Source: DASUCS01 sp041166385
Lineage (GTDB): Bacteria > Actinomycetota > Acidimicrobiia > Acidimicrobiales > JACDCH01
Reading direction: 5' to 3'
DNA: 64,000 nucleotides
NCBI GenBank assembly: GCA_041166385.1
Contig: JBEEFW010000035.1
Location: 1-64,000, forward strand
The translations under genes were made by a program, and so were the position numbers. The notes beneath the pieces were generated by a model, which was given only the letters and a program-made list of their open reading frames with translations, was not told the origin of the DNA and made no database searches. Of this stretch, positions 19,565 to 29,013 are shown piece by piece; within the stretch, counting starts at the first letter, position 1, and every line of letters starts with the position of its first letter.

Positions 19565-20767
19565 ATGGGTTCACACGGCATCAAGGATCGGGTCGCGATC
19601 ATTGGCATGGGCTGCACGCAGTTTGGTGAGCACTGGGACAAGTCGACCGACGACTTGCTCATCGACTCGACGCAGGAAGCGTTCGGATCGGTCGGCCTCA
19701 CCAAGGACGACGTCGACGCGTACTGGCTGGGCACGATGGGTTCCGGTCAGGGGTCTGGACTCACGCTCTCTCGTCCGCTGAAGCTCGACTACAAGCCGGT
19801 GACGCGCGTCGAGAACTACTGCGCGACCGGATCCGAAGCGTTCCGAAACGCGTGCTACGCGGTTGCGTCCGGCGCGTACGACATCGTGATGGCCGTCGGC
19901 GTCGAGAAGCTCAAGGACTCCGGGTTCTCCGGCCTCGTCGGCGCAATCGCTCCACACGACGGCACGACCGTGCCGATGACGGCGCCCGCAACGTTCTCGT
20001 TGCTGGCACCGGCCTACCGCAACAAGTTCGGGGTGTCCGAGGAGGAGCTGAAGGACGTTCTGACCCACATCGCGTGGAAGAACCACTTCAACGGCGCTCG
20101 CAACCCCCGCGCCCAGTTCCGCAAGGAAGTCTCCAAGGAGGTCATCGCGGCGGCGCCGCTCATCGCCGGACAGCTCGGCATCTTCGACTGCTCCGGTGTG
20201 TCGGACGGTTCCGCGTCGGCGATCATCGTGCGGGCCGAAGACGCGTCGAAGTACACCGACAAGCCGCTGTACGTGAAAGCGCTGTCGTTCGCCGCGGGTC
20301 CGGCCGCAGGGCCGATCGATCCGGATTACGACTACACGACCTTCACGGAAGTCGTGCGTTCGTCGGAGGACGCGTATCAGCAGGCTGGCATCACCGACCC
20401 GCGTTCGCAGATCGCGATGGCCGAAGTGCACGACTGCTTCACGCCGACCGAGCTCGTGTTGATGGAAGACCTCGGGTTCTCCGAGCGGGGCCACGCGTGG
20501 AAGGACGTGCTCGACGGCGCGTTCGACCTCGATGGCGACCTACCGGTGAACCCAGACGGTGGTTTGAAGTCGTTCGGCCATCCGATCGGCGCATCTGGCC
20601 TCCGCATGCTGTTCGAGTGCTGGTTGCAGCTGCGAGGCGAGGCACCGGCGGAGCGCAGGATTGCCACCGTGGACCAGGGCCGCACCCTCGGGCTCACCCA
20701 CAACCTCGGCGGTGCTCCGGGTCAATGCGTCAGCTTCGTCTCCATTGTCGGAGCCCAGCCCGGCTGA
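19565..20767 (+). CDS. Thiolase family protein (SCP-x/lipid-transfer type)
   Basis: A 400-residue thiolase-fold enzyme. The nucleophilic cysteine lies in ENYCATGSEAF, and the other active-site blocks are VHDCFTPTE, GHPIGASGLRM and the C-terminal GGAPGQCVSF. The HDCFT and GHPIGASG forms are typical of the SCP-x-like thiolase branch, which handles branched or sterol-type acyl-CoAs and often works with DUF35 partners. A DUF35-containing fusion lies 2.7 kb upstream. GGGGAGG precedes the ATG. Confidence 0.9.
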   Translation: MGSHGIKDRVAIIGMGCTQFGEHWDKSTDDLLIDSTQEAFGSVGLTKDDVDAYWLGTMGSGQGSGLTLSRPLKLDYKPVTRVENYCATGSEAFRNACYAVASGAYDIVMAVGVEKLKDSGFSGLVGAIAPHDGTTVPMTAPATFSLLAPAYRNKFGVSEEELKDVLTHIAWKNHFNGARNPRAQFRKEVSKEVIAAAPLIAGQLGIFDCSGVSDGSASAIIVRAEDASKYTDKPLYVKALSFAAGPAAGPIDPDYDYTTFTEVVRSSEDAYQQAGITDPRSQIAMAEVHDCFTPTELVLMEDLGFSERGHAWKDVLDGAFDLDGDLPVNPDGGLKSFGHPIGASGLRMLFECWLQLRGEAPAERRIATVDQGRTLGLTHNLGGAPGQCVSFVSIVGAQPG

Positions 20768-20774
20768 CGCGACG

Positions 20775-20799
20775 AGGCCCGGACCAATGGCCCGGGCCT
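20775..20799 (+). terminator. Hairpin terminator of thiolase gene
   Basis: AGGCCCGG (20775-20782) pairs with CCGGGCCT (20792-20799) across a nine-base loop just after the thiolase stop. Only two T residues follow the stem before a C-rich run, so it is a weak intrinsic terminator at best. Confidence 0.55.
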
Positions 20800-20927
20800 T
20801 CCCCCCTTGGCGTCGCCCCCAAGGTCACAGACAGTAGCAACGCGTTTCTTGCGTGTCATCTGCGAGAACAGTTGCGACTGAAGTGCACGGACATGACGCT
20901 TCCGTCACCTCCGTGCCCACCAGGCCG

Positions 20928-20966
20928 AAAAACGCCGAAGCGCCCCGGGGGTCGGAGGGGCGCTTC
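20928..20966 (-). terminator. Intrinsic terminator of dxs
   Basis: On the minus strand downstream of dxs, GAAGCGCCCC (20966-20957) and GGGGCGCTTC (20946-20937) form a perfect 10-bp stem with a ten-base loop. GGCG and then TTTTT (20932-20928) follow. This is a convincing intrinsic terminator. Confidence 0.75.
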
Positions 20967-21053
20967 GACACAGACGCAGCGATTTCGGGAGGGAGATGCG
21001 CTGCACACCTGAAACGGGGCAGCCGCAGATCCCTTGCGGTCAGGTCGGAAAAA

Positions 21054-22922
21054 TCAGTGATCGACGAGCGCGGCCAGCAGGCGACGGGCTTCCGCCGCCA
21101 CACCGGGGCCGTCGAGGCCCAGGTCGCGGAGGATGTCGTCCGCCTTGCCGTGGGCGATGAACTCCACGGGCGTGCCCAGCACCCGCACCGGGGGACCGAC
21201 CCGTCCGCCGTCGAGCGCCGCGGTGCCGATGGCATCGGTCATGGACGCACCGGCGCCGCCATCGCGGACACCGTCTTCGATCGTGAGCACCAAGGGGTGC
21301 CGTCCGGCGTCGAGGATCATCCGGGGGTCGAGCGGCTTCACGGCCCGCACGTCCCACACCGTGACCGACACGCCTTCTCGAGCGAGCTCATCAGCGGCTT
21401 CCTCGGCGGCGTCGAGCATCTTGCCGACCGCGAGGAGGCAGACGTCGCGGCCTTCGCGAAGGCGGCGGGCGGCGAGCCCCCGGCCGACCTCGTCGTCGGG
21501 CACGTTGCGAGCGGCCCCCTTCGGCCAGCGCAGCGCGACCGGTCCCTCGACCATCGACATCGCATCGCGGAGCATCTGACCGAGCTCCTGGTACGACGAC
21601 GGCGCGAGGATCGTCATGCCCGGGACCTTCAGCAGCAATGCCATGTCGAGGACACCGTGATGCGACGGTCCGTCGTCGCCGGTGATGCCGGCACGGTCGA
21701 GGCAGAAGATCACCGGCTGGCGGTGCAGGCCGACGTCGTACATGACCTGATCGATCGCGCGGGTGAGGAAGGTGGAGTACAGCGCAACCACCGGCCGCAG
21801 CCCACCCATCGCCATACCGGCGGCGGATGTGACGGCGTGCTGCTCGGCGATGCCGACGTCGATGAGGCGACCGGGAAAGCGCTCCCCGAACGGCAGCAGC
21901 CCGGTCGAGTCCGGCATCGCCGCCGTGATCGCAACCAGCTCGGGATGCTCCTCGGCCGCCTTGATCAGCGCCTCGGTGAACGCGGCGGTGTACGAACCCG
22001 GCTTTGCCTCCCCGATGTCGTGCAGACACTTGATCGGGTCGTTCTCCGCGGGCGCGTAGCCGCGGCCCTTCTGCGTGAGCACGTGCACCACGATCGGACC
22101 TTCGAACTCGGCGGCCGCCCGCAATGCCGCTTCGAGTCCACGCACGTCGTGCCCATCGAACGGACCGGTGTACCGCACCCCGAGATCCTCGAAGAACGCG
22201 CGCGGCTCGAAGTACTCCCGCAACGCGGCGACAGCGGCCTGCAGTCCGCGCTCCATGCGGTCGCCGACGAGTGGCAGATCGCGCAACACGCGATCGAGGC
22301 GCGCGCGCTGCTTCACGTACGCGGGGCTCACTCGGAGTCGCGCGACGGAATCTCCGAGCTTGGAGATCGTCGGGGCGTACGAGCGGCCGTTGTCGTTCAG
22401 GATGATGATCGCCTTACGGCCAGAGTGGCCGAGGTTGTTCAAACCCTCGAAGGCCATGCCGCCAGTCATCGAGCCGTCGCCGATCACTGCGACGATCCGC
22501 CGATCAGACGGCTCGTCGGGATCCATCTCGAGCGCGGTCGCCAGACCGTGGGCGTAGCTCACGATCGTCGAGGCGTGGCTGTTCTCGATCCAGTCGTGCT
22601 CCGACTCGGAGCGACTCGGGTAACCGGACAGACCGCCGGCCTTGCGCAGGTTGTCGAACTCGGCGCGGCGGCCGGTGACGATCTTGTGCACGTAGGCCTG
22701 ATGCCCTGTGTCCCACAGCACGATGTCGCGCGGTGAATCGAACACGCGGTGGACGGCGAGCGTGAGCTCGACCGCGCCCAGGTTGGAACCCAGGTGTCCG
22801 CTCATATCGGGGCGGGTGACGGTGTCGACGATGAACTCGCGGATCTCGCCGGCGAGCTGGTCGAGCTCTGGGTAGGAGAGCCGCCGAAGGTCTTCGGGGC
22901 TGCTCACTGAGTCGAGGAGCAT
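21054..22922 (-). CDS. dxs: 1-deoxy-D-xylulose-5-phosphate synthase
   Basis: A 622-residue thiamine-diphosphate enzyme that condenses pyruvate and glyceraldehyde 3-phosphate, the first step of the MEP isoprenoid pathway. Recognisable features are GHLGSNLGAVELT near the N-terminus, the TPP-binding IGDGSMTGGMAFEGLNNLG, the central GHD motif in GPFDGHDVRGLE, and RAGITGDDGPSHHG in the transketolase-like Pyr domain. Full family length. It is the first gene of its transcript and ends in an intrinsic terminator. Confidence 0.97.
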   Translation of the reverse strand: MLLDSVSSPEDLRRLSYPELDQLAGEIREFIVDTVTRPDMSGHLGSNLGAVELTLAVHRVFDSPRDIVLWDTGHQAYVHKIVTGRRAEFDNLRKAGGLSGYPSRSESEHDWIENSHASTIVSYAHGLATALEMDPDEPSDRRIVAVIGDGSMTGGMAFEGLNNLGHSGRKAIIILNDNGRSYAPTISKLGDSVARLRVSPAYVKQRARLDRVLRDLPLVGDRMERGLQAAVAALREYFEPRAFFEDLGVRYTGPFDGHDVRGLEAALRAAAEFEGPIVVHVLTQKGRGYAPAENDPIKCLHDIGEAKPGSYTAAFTEALIKAAEEHPELVAITAAMPDSTGLLPFGERFPGRLIDVGIAEQHAVTSAAGMAMGGLRPVVALYSTFLTRAIDQVMYDVGLHRQPVIFCLDRAGITGDDGPSHHGVLDMALLLKVPGMTILAPSSYQELGQMLRDAMSMVEGPVALRWPKGAARNVPDDEVGRGLAARRLREGRDVCLLAVGKMLDAAEEAADELAREGVSVTVWDVRAVKPLDPRMILDAGRHPLVLTIEDGVRDGGAGASMTDAIGTAALDGGRVGPPVRVLGTPVEFIAHGKADDILRDLGLDGPGVAAEARRLLAALVDH

Positions 22923-22990
22923 GGCGCCACAGACGGTACTGCGTGTGCCCGCGCCTCCACCATGCAGGTGCCAGACGGGCAGGTCAGCCG

Positions 22991-23707
22991 TCAGCCGAGA
23001 TGGTCGCGGAACCAGGCCAGCGTGCGCTGCCAGGCATCGGCGGCGGCTTCTGGGTGATAGGCCGGCCGCTGGTCGCAGTTGAAGCCGTGCTCTGCCCCTT
23101 CGAAGCGCACGATGTCGTGGGCCACGGTCGTGCGCTCGTCGAGCGCGGCGCGGAGCTGCTCGACGTCCTCGACGGGAATTCCCTGGTCAGCGTCGCCGAA
23201 CAGACCGAGCCACGGGCTCTGCAGCGATCCGCTGTCCTCGACGAGCGGCGGAAACTGTGGAAATCGTCCGGTGACGATGCCGCCGCCGTAGAAACCGACG
23301 GCCGCACCCAACGGTCGGCGCACGGCGGCCAGGAACGTCGTGCGGCCGCCGAAGCAGAACCCCACGATGCCGATCGCCTCATCGAACAGACCGGCCTCGT
23401 GCAGATGTGCGCGAGCGGCATCGATGTCGTCGAGCAGGCCTTCGTCGGTCAAGCCTTCGAACAACGGGAGAACCTTGTCGAAATTGTCGTACGGCGCGGT
23501 GCCGCCGCCCGACCTGTGAAAGATGTCGAGACCAAGCGCGCGATGACCGGCGGCCGCGAGGCGATCGGTGATGTCTTCGATGTGTCCGTTCAGTCCGAAC
23601 GCCTCAGGGATCACGATGACCGCGGTGCTCGCGCCGCCGTCGGGGACCGCTTCGTAGCCCCGCATCGGGCCGTCGGGAGTGGAAAGCGTCACATCTTGAG
23701 CGGTCAT
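22991..23707 (-). CDS. Dienelactone hydrolase family protein
   Basis: A 238-residue alpha/beta hydrolase with a cysteine nucleophile in GFCFGG (Cys118), the DLH signature, an acidic residue in FGDADQGIP and a late histidine in GAEHGF. Members open lactone rings in chloroaromatic catabolism or hydrolyse other esters. No catabolic neighbours are present, so the substrate is unknown. The ATG at 23707 is 14 bp from the divergent cyclase start. Confidence 0.9.
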   Translation of the reverse strand: MTAQDVTLSTPDGPMRGYEAVPDGGASTAVIVIPEAFGLNGHIEDITDRLAAAGHRALGLDIFHRSGGGTAPYDNFDKVLPLFEGLTDEGLLDDIDAARAHLHEAGLFDEAIGIVGFCFGGRTTFLAAVRRPLGAAVGFYGGGIVTGRFPQFPPLVEDSGSLQSPWLGLFGDADQGIPVEDVEQLRAALDERTTVAHDIVRFEGAEHGFNCDQRPAYHPEAAADAWQRTLAWFRDHLG

Positions 23708-23721
23708 GGCAGGAGATTAGG

Positions 23722-24531
23722 TTGAGCTTCATGTCGCTCGCAGACGACGCTCACGAAGCTGGCGCGTCGACCGTGGCTTCGTGGCGCATCGCGCTCGCCG
23801 AGCGCATGGCGAGGATGATGCAACGCGATCCCGAACTCGTCGACACCGCGATCGAGGTCGGCGTCGTCGATCGCAAATGGCTGGAGGAGCCGGGCCGTCA
23901 CCCGCTGTCGACGACCACGACGCTCGACGTCGTGCAGCGCTTCCTCGAACGTTCGGTGGAACGCAAGCCGTCAGCGCTCGCGGCTATCGGGCTCAACGCG
24001 ATCCAGATGCTGTCGTGGAACAGCGAGACGAAAGCCGACTCGACGACACCGACCGACCTGGCGATCGTGTTCACCGATCTGTCGGGGTTCACTCGGTTCA
24101 CCGCCGACGCGGGAGACGAGGCCGCGACGGCAATGCTCGCTGAGCATCACCGCATGGTCGGCCCGGTGATTCGCAGCCGCGGTGGCCGGATCGTCAAGCG
24201 GCTCGGCGACGGGCTCCTACTCGCGTTCCCATCATCCGAGGCGGGGGTGTACGCCGCACTCGAGCTCCTCCCGACCGCGCCGGAGTCGCTGCAGCTGCGC
24301 GCCGGCGTGCATTGCGGCGAGGTCGTCGCCACCCGCGACGACGTGATCGGCCACGTCGTGAACATCGCGGCGCGCGTCGCGGACTCGGCGAAGGGCAACG
24401 AGGTGCTGCTGACAAGCGACGTTCGCTCGTCTGTCGGCGAGCTTCGGGGCGTTTCGTTCTCGCGACTCCGGAGGCGAACGTTCAAAGGCGTGGACGAGGC
24501 GATCTCGGTGTGCAGAGCCACTGTGGTGTGA
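23722..24531 (+). CDS. Class III adenylate/guanylate cyclase
   Basis: A 269-residue protein with an N-terminal helical region and a C-terminal class III cyclase domain from about residue 112. Asp119 (FTDLSGFTRFT) and Asp163 (RIVKRLGDGLLLAF) are the likely metal ligands, and VNIAARVADSAKGNEVL is the conserved substrate/transition-state region. No membrane segments are seen. AGGAG at 23711-23715 sits six bases before a TTG at 23722, favouring that start over the ATG at 23731. The stop overlaps the next gene's ATG by one base. Confidence 0.88.
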   Translation: MSFMSLADDAHEAGASTVASWRIALAERMARMMQRDPELVDTAIEVGVVDRKWLEEPGRHPLSTTTTLDVVQRFLERSVERKPSALAAIGLNAIQMLSWNSETKADSTTPTDLAIVFTDLSGFTRFTADAGDEAATAMLAEHHRMVGPVIRSRGGRIVKRLGDGLLLAFPSSEAGVYAALELLPTAPESLQLRAGVHCGEVVATRDDVIGHVVNIAARVADSAKGNEVLLTSDVRSSVGELRGVSFSRLRRRTFKGVDEAISVCRATVV

Positions 24532-25613
24532 TGCTCCTCGATCCGATCCTGGATGCGTTCCGCTATCAGCGCGACGGCCTGCCGGCGACGAGTCCGCTGT
24601 ACTACCGCCTGCTCGGGCTGACAGTCGATGATGCCGAGCGCGGCGGCATCTGTGCCGACGTGCTTGCCCAGACGCCGGAGGGCGTCTCGCCTGTGCTGGA
24701 CGCGCTCCCGCTCCGCTTTCTCGGCGGGGTCCACCGTCTGGTGCTCGACGGCGACGCGCCGGAACTCGCCCGCTTCTACCCGTCAGCCGGCGGTTGCTTC
24801 GAGCCCGACGATCCCGATCCCTACCGCGACCCGAGTCCGGTGTTCCTCGCGACGGTGGCCGAGCATCGTGATCGAGTCGTGGAGTCGCTCGCTCGAACTG
24901 TGCAGACCAACGAGGTCGGCCGCTGCGCGTCGTTGCTCCCAGGGTTCCTCGCGGTCGCGGCATCGACCGGCTTGCCATTGCGTGTGCTCGAGATCGGGAC
25001 GAGCGCAGGCCTGAACCTGCGGTGGGACCACTATCGCTATGAAGGCGGGGCTGAGGGAACCGCGTGGGGCGCGGCGGACGCGCCGCTGCGCTTTACCGAT
25101 GTGTACGTCGATCCGTTGCCGCATCTCGACGTCGACGCGCTCGTTGTCGAGCGTCGGGGATGCGACCGAAATCCGATCGACGCCGCGAGTCCCGAAGGCG
25201 CGCAGCTGTTGCGCTCGTTCGTGTGGCCGGACCAACTCGATCGGTTTGCCGCGCTCGAGGCCGCACTGACACTGGCGCCGTCTGTGCCACTCGAGGTCGA
25301 TCGCGCCGACGCCGCCACCTGGGTGTCCGAGCAGCTGGCGCGTGTCGTCGAGGGCGTCGCGACGGTGGTCTTCCAGTCGATCGTGTGGCAATACTTCTCA
25401 CCCGAGACTCGTGCTGCGATACGCGACTCAGTCAAGGCCGCGGGATCAAGGGCCACGCCCGACGCGCCCGTTGCATGGCTCCGGATGGAACCCGGCGCCA
25501 ACCCGACCAAGGGCGCCGAGGTGCGGCTACGGCAGTGGCCCGGCGAGGAGCGCATCGTGGCGATCACCGGCTACCACGGTCGGCCGGTCAGGCTGTCAAA
25601 CGACAGCGACTGA
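24531..25613 (+). CDS. DUF2332 family protein
   Basis: A 360-residue protein resembling the DUF2332 family, with GGCFEPDDPD, TNEVGRCASLLPGFLAVA, VLEIGTSAGLNLRWDHYRY and AWLRMEPGANPTKGAEVRLRQWPGEE. The LEIGTSAGLNL segment resembles a methyltransferase motif I, so a SAM-dependent reaction is conceivable but not established. It is translationally coupled to the cyclase (ATGA-type overlap), suggesting a shared role in signalling. Its 3' end overlaps the converging PAP2 gene by 18 bases. Confidence 0.82.
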   Translation: MLLDPILDAFRYQRDGLPATSPLYYRLLGLTVDDAERGGICADVLAQTPEGVSPVLDALPLRFLGGVHRLVLDGDAPELARFYPSAGGCFEPDDPDPYRDPSPVFLATVAEHRDRVVESLARTVQTNEVGRCASLLPGFLAVAASTGLPLRVLEIGTSAGLNLRWDHYRYEGGAEGTAWGAADAPLRFTDVYVDPLPHLDVDALVVERRGCDRNPIDAASPEGAQLLRSFVWPDQLDRFAALEAALTLAPSVPLEVDRADAATWVSEQLARVVEGVATVVFQSIVWQYFSPETRAAIRDSVKAAGSRATPDAPVAWLRMEPGANPTKGAEVRLRQWPGEERIVAITGYHGRPVRLSNDSD

Positions 25614-26420
25614 AGCAGCCGTCTCGCGCCGCTTCCAGAACTCGGCGATCCGGGAACCGATGAGATACCCCGCGCCGAGCACGAGGATGCCGACGGCGGC
25701 GTCGATCCAGAAGTGATTGGCCGTCACGATGATGCAGAACAGCGTGGCGATCGGATAGACCGCGACGAGAGCCCGGGCCCATCGTCGGCGCACCAATGGG
25801 AACAACACGAGCGCACTCCAGGTGGACCAGCCCATGTGCAGGCTCGGCATGGCGGCGTACTGGTTCGACAACTTCTTCAAGCCGCCCGAGTCGAACGACC
25901 AGAACGTCGGGAACACGGCGAGGGTGTCGACGAAACCAAAGGTCTCGTGATGTTCCGTAGGCGGAGGACCAAAGCGATCGGGCGGCTCGTCGAGCAGTCG
26001 CGGTGGCATCAGCGAGAACGCGGCGAAGCCGACGAGCGCGAGCAACGTCGTGCACGCCAGCGTGTTGCGCCAACGTGGGTAGCGCGCCGGATCGCGCAAG
26101 AACAACCACACGAGCGCTCCAGCGGTGACGACGAAGTGCGCGGTGCCGTAGAAGACGTTCCACGCCTGGATGAAGCCGTGAGCCGGGAGGTCGAGGTACC
26201 ACTCCTGTGCCCGCTGCTCGAAGAAGAGCTTCAGCCCGCGCTCGACGTCGATGACGTCGACGGCATGATCGAAAGCGATGCCGTTCGCGTGACCGGGCTC
26301 GCCGCCGGCGGAGCCGAACCGATTCCGCACGGTCGAGTACACGAGGTAGATCCCGACGATGTAGACGACCTCGCGCCAGATCGGCCGTCGTTGCGCGACC
26401 GCGACGTCAGGATCTGTCAC
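25596..26420 (-). CDS. PAP2-family membrane phosphatase/inositolphosphotransferase-like protein
   Basis: A 274-residue protein with about six hydrophobic segments. The active-site blocks AAMPSLHMGWS and TANHFWIDAAVG correspond to the second and third PAP2 motifs (central and catalytic histidines), in the form seen in the Aur1/Ipt1-like branch. Such proteins hydrolyse or transfer lipid-linked phosphates. The ATG overlaps the stop of the upstream flippase-like gene by four bases, so the two probably act together on a lipid substrate. Confidence 0.88.
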   Translation of the reverse strand: MTDPDVAVAQRRPIWREVVYIVGIYLVYSTVRNRFGSAGGEPGHANGIAFDHAVDVIDVERGLKLFFEQRAQEWYLDLPAHGFIQAWNVFYGTAHFVVTAGALVWLFLRDPARYPRWRNTLACTTLLALVGFAAFSLMPPRLLDEPPDRFGPPPTEHHETFGFVDTLAVFPTFWSFDSGGLKKLSNQYAAMPSLHMGWSTWSALVLFPLVRRRWARALVAVYPIATLFCIIVTANHFWIDAAVGILVLGAGYLIGSRIAEFWKRRETAASVAVV

Positions 26421-27469
26421 GCAGCAAGCGTCGCGCGACCCCGGCCGCCGACGGCAAACGCCGGTGCGCCGAGGAGACTCACCCCGAGGTTCAGCAGGTA
26501 GAGCAGCAGGCCGAGGGCGATGGCCTGCTCGGTGGGCACGCCGAGCGGGGTGAGGAAGAGCACGAAGGCCCCCTCACGAACGCCGAGCCCGGCGATCGAG
26601 ATGGGAAGTACCTGCGCGATCAGCACGGCAGGAAAGAAGGCAAGTAGCGCGGTGGGACCAACGGCCACGCTCATGCCGACGGCCTTGGCCGCCATGAGCG
26701 CGGCGACCACGAGCACGAGCTGGTAGGCGAACCCCACGACGAGCACGTTGACCGCGGCGGCGGGGTGACGGCGGAGCCGCTCCATCCCGAGGTGGACGGC
26801 CGATGCGAACCGGCGCCATCCGTCGCTGTCGGCGACCCGTGCGCCGAATCCGTGACTGGCCACACTGAACAGTACGAGTGTGAGTGCGACGAGCGTGCCG
26901 GCCGACAGGGCGATGGCCACCTCGGTGGCACTGCCGAGATGACGGAGTCCGGGGTTGACGAGGAAGCCGATCAGTGTGATCACCGGCAGCACCAGCCACC
27001 CGGTGAGGCGCTCGAGCACGACGGACGCGAACGACGTGGTCGACTCGCCGTTCTCCTTCGACAACCGCGAGACGCGCAACACGTCGCCACCGATCGTCGT
27101 GGGCAACACGTTCGACACGAACAGTCCCGCGAGGTTGTGCGAGAGCAGGTGTCCGAGCTTCGCCTCTTGTCCGAGTGCTGAGAGCACCGCGCGCCAGCGC
27201 AGCGTGGACAACACGATGCCCGCCAGCGTGAAGATCATGGCGAGCGCGAGAAACATCGCGGTGTCGCGGTTCCAATCAGGCAGCAGGGAGTCGAACCGGA
27301 AGTGCGGCATGCGTCGCAGCAACACGCCGAGCATCAACGCGCTCAGTGCGATGCGTGCGGTGAGAACGACCGGGCGACGGCGCGACGCGGCACGCGAGCG
27401 CACTTCTGGCGCTTCCACGCTTGGCACCGTCGGGTCGGCCACCGCATCCCTTTCCATCCGCCTGCCCAC
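26417..27469 (-). CDS. Lysylphosphatidylglycerol synthase TM/AglD-type flippase-like protein
   Basis: A 350-residue protein with about eight hydrophobic segments and the family block TLRWRAVLSALG, followed by LAGLFVSNVLPTTIGGDVLRVSRLS and SVVLERLTGWLVLP. The superfamily (UPF0104) includes the membrane part of MprF and archaeal AglD and is thought to move lipids across the membrane. A start at Met5 (27457) is also possible. It is divergent from a lipoprotein gene and coupled to the PAP2 gene downstream. Confidence 0.88.
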   Translation of the reverse strand: MGRRMERDAVADPTVPSVEAPEVRSRAASRRRPVVLTARIALSALMLGVLLRRMPHFRFDSLLPDWNRDTAMFLALAMIFTLAGIVLSTLRWRAVLSALGQEAKLGHLLSHNLAGLFVSNVLPTTIGGDVLRVSRLSKENGESTTSFASVVLERLTGWLVLPVITLIGFLVNPGLRHLGSATEVAIALSAGTLVALTLVLFSVASHGFGARVADSDGWRRFASAVHLGMERLRRHPAAAVNVLVVGFAYQLVLVVAALMAAKAVGMSVAVGPTALLAFFPAVLIAQVLPISIAGLGVREGAFVLFLTPLGVPTEQAIALGLLLYLLNLGVSLLGAPAFAVGGRGRATLAA

Positions 27470-27607
27470 TTTACGAGGGGACCCCCGCCTGGTCGACCGA
27501 CGATTTACTACCGTTGCCCACGAACCCGGCCGAGTCTACGACGCATGGCTTCGGTTCCTCGGCCATCTCGATGGCCCTCACGAGGGCATTCGTCGGGAGG
27601 TAGGTCG

Positions 27608-28198
27608 GTGGATCACCGCTTCGCAGTCGCGGCATTCGTGCTGTGTGCGCTCTTGGCTTCGTGTGGAGGTGACCACTCCGGGGATCGGCCGGTCGCTGCG
27701 GCGCGGACCGGTCGCTTCGAGATGACGATCGTGGCCGACGAGCCGAGTGGGCCGCTCACGCTGCGGGCGACCGGAACGTTCGACGTCGATCGAGGTGCGT
27801 ACTCGTTGGTCACCGACCTCGGAGAGCTCGTGCCGGGTCTCGGCGCTCGGTTGGCGATCATCGCGACGCCCGACGTGGTGTTCGTCGACTGCCCATACCT
27901 GACGCGCCTGCTGAGCGCGTCGACGAGATGGATCAGCGTCCGCGGCGCGGGAGGCGAGCTCGTGCGGTCATGGGTCATCGATCCGCTCCAGATGGTGGCC
28001 GCCGGGGAGGGAGGCGATGGACTTGTCCGCGGGAGCACCATGCGCTTCGCTGACGGTTCGGACGAGGGCAGCGTCCTCGTTTCGGTGAAGTATTTCGACG
28101 TCGGAGCGCCGGTCGTCATCGACCCGCCTGCAGCGGATCAAGTGACCGACGAGACTGATGCCATCAAGCGCCTCTTCGGAGGAACGACAGGGGGATGA
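27608..28198 (+). CDS. Putative lipoprotein
   Basis: A 196-residue protein with a lipoprotein signal: HRFAVAAFVLCALLASC ends in a lipobox with Cys19. The mature part is beta-rich (ATGTFDVDRGAYSLVTDLG, VSVKYFDVG), somewhat like the LppX/LprG fold that carries lipids, but that resemblance is weak. The GTG has a GGGAGG about eight bases upstream. Its stop overlaps the next gene's ATG, making it the first of a four-gene coupled operon. Confidence 0.75.
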   Translation: MDHRFAVAAFVLCALLASCGGDHSGDRPVAAARTGRFEMTIVADEPSGPLTLRATGTFDVDRGAYSLVTDLGELVPGLGARLAIIATPDVVFVDCPYLTRLLSASTRWISVRGAGGELVRSWVIDPLQMVAAGEGGDGLVRGSTMRFADGSDEGSVLVSVKYFDVGAPVVIDPPAADQVTDETDAIKRLFGGTTGG

Positions 28199-29013
28199 TG
28201 ACCAAGCTCGCGTACGCCGAAGCGGGCGCCGGGGGACGACCGTTCCTGCTCGTCCACGGGTTCACCGGTGCAAAGGAAGATTTCACCGACTGGCTCGATC
28301 CGCTTGCCGACGCCGGCTGGCACGCCGTGGCGCCTGACAACCGCGGCCACGGTGCGAGCGAGAAGCCCGACGACGAAACCCAGTACACGCTCGATGCAGT
28401 GGCGGCCGATGTGCTGGCGCTGGCAGACGACTTGTGGGGAGACGGTTCCGAGTTCGCGCTGCTCGGTCACTCGATGGGAGGAATGGCCGCGCAGTTCGCC
28501 GCGCTCGCCGCGCCACGACGACTCACCGGCCTGATTCTCATGGACACGTTGCACGGACCGTTGCCGTTCGTGACCCGCGACGAGATCGAGTTGGGGATCA
28601 CGGTCGTTCGGGAGAAAGGCATGAACGGGTTGGCCGAGATACTGGCCGAGCGCGGCGGCGTTCTGGACTCGCCGGCGCATCTTCGGCTGATGGCGGAGAA
28701 GCCCGGCTATCCGGAGTTCAACGACCGGAAGTTCCGCGCCACCGCGCCCGAGGCGTACGCGGGTTTCTTGCGGGCGATGTTCGACGCCCCCGACCGTCTC
28801 GAGTCGCTGCGGTCGCTGTCGATGCCCGCGCTCGTCATGACCGGCGAACAGGACGGCCCGATCGTCGACGCGTCGATGGCCATGGCCGACGCGATTCCTC
28901 ACGGTGAGCTCGCGATCATTCCCGACGCCGGTCACAGCCCACAGTTCGAGAATCCCAGCGCGTGGTGGAACGCGCTGTCGACGTTCCTCGCTCGCGTCGC
29001 GTCGCCCGTATGA
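28195..29013 (+). CDS. Alpha/beta hydrolase
   Basis: A 272-residue alpha/beta hydrolase with oxyanion block LLVHGFTGAKEDF, PDNRGHGASEKP, nucleophile elbow LGHSMGGMAA, an acid residue in TGEQDGP and the catalytic His in PDAGHSPQFENP. The esterase or lactonase substrate is unknown. The first ATG (28195) overlaps the lipoprotein stop; the next codon but one offers a second ATG at 28198. The 3' end overlaps the TPP-enzyme ATG. Confidence 0.9.
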   Translation: MMTKLAYAEAGAGGRPFLLVHGFTGAKEDFTDWLDPLADAGWHAVAPDNRGHGASEKPDDETQYTLDAVAADVLALADDLWGDGSEFALLGHSMGGMAAQFAALAAPRRLTGLILMDTLHGPLPFVTRDEIELGITVVREKGMNGLAEILAERGGVLDSPAHLRLMAEKPGYPEFNDRKFRATAPEAYAGFLRAMFDAPDRLESLRSLSMPALVMTGEQDGPIVDASMAMADAIPHGELAIIPDAGHSPQFENPSAWWNALSTFLARVASPV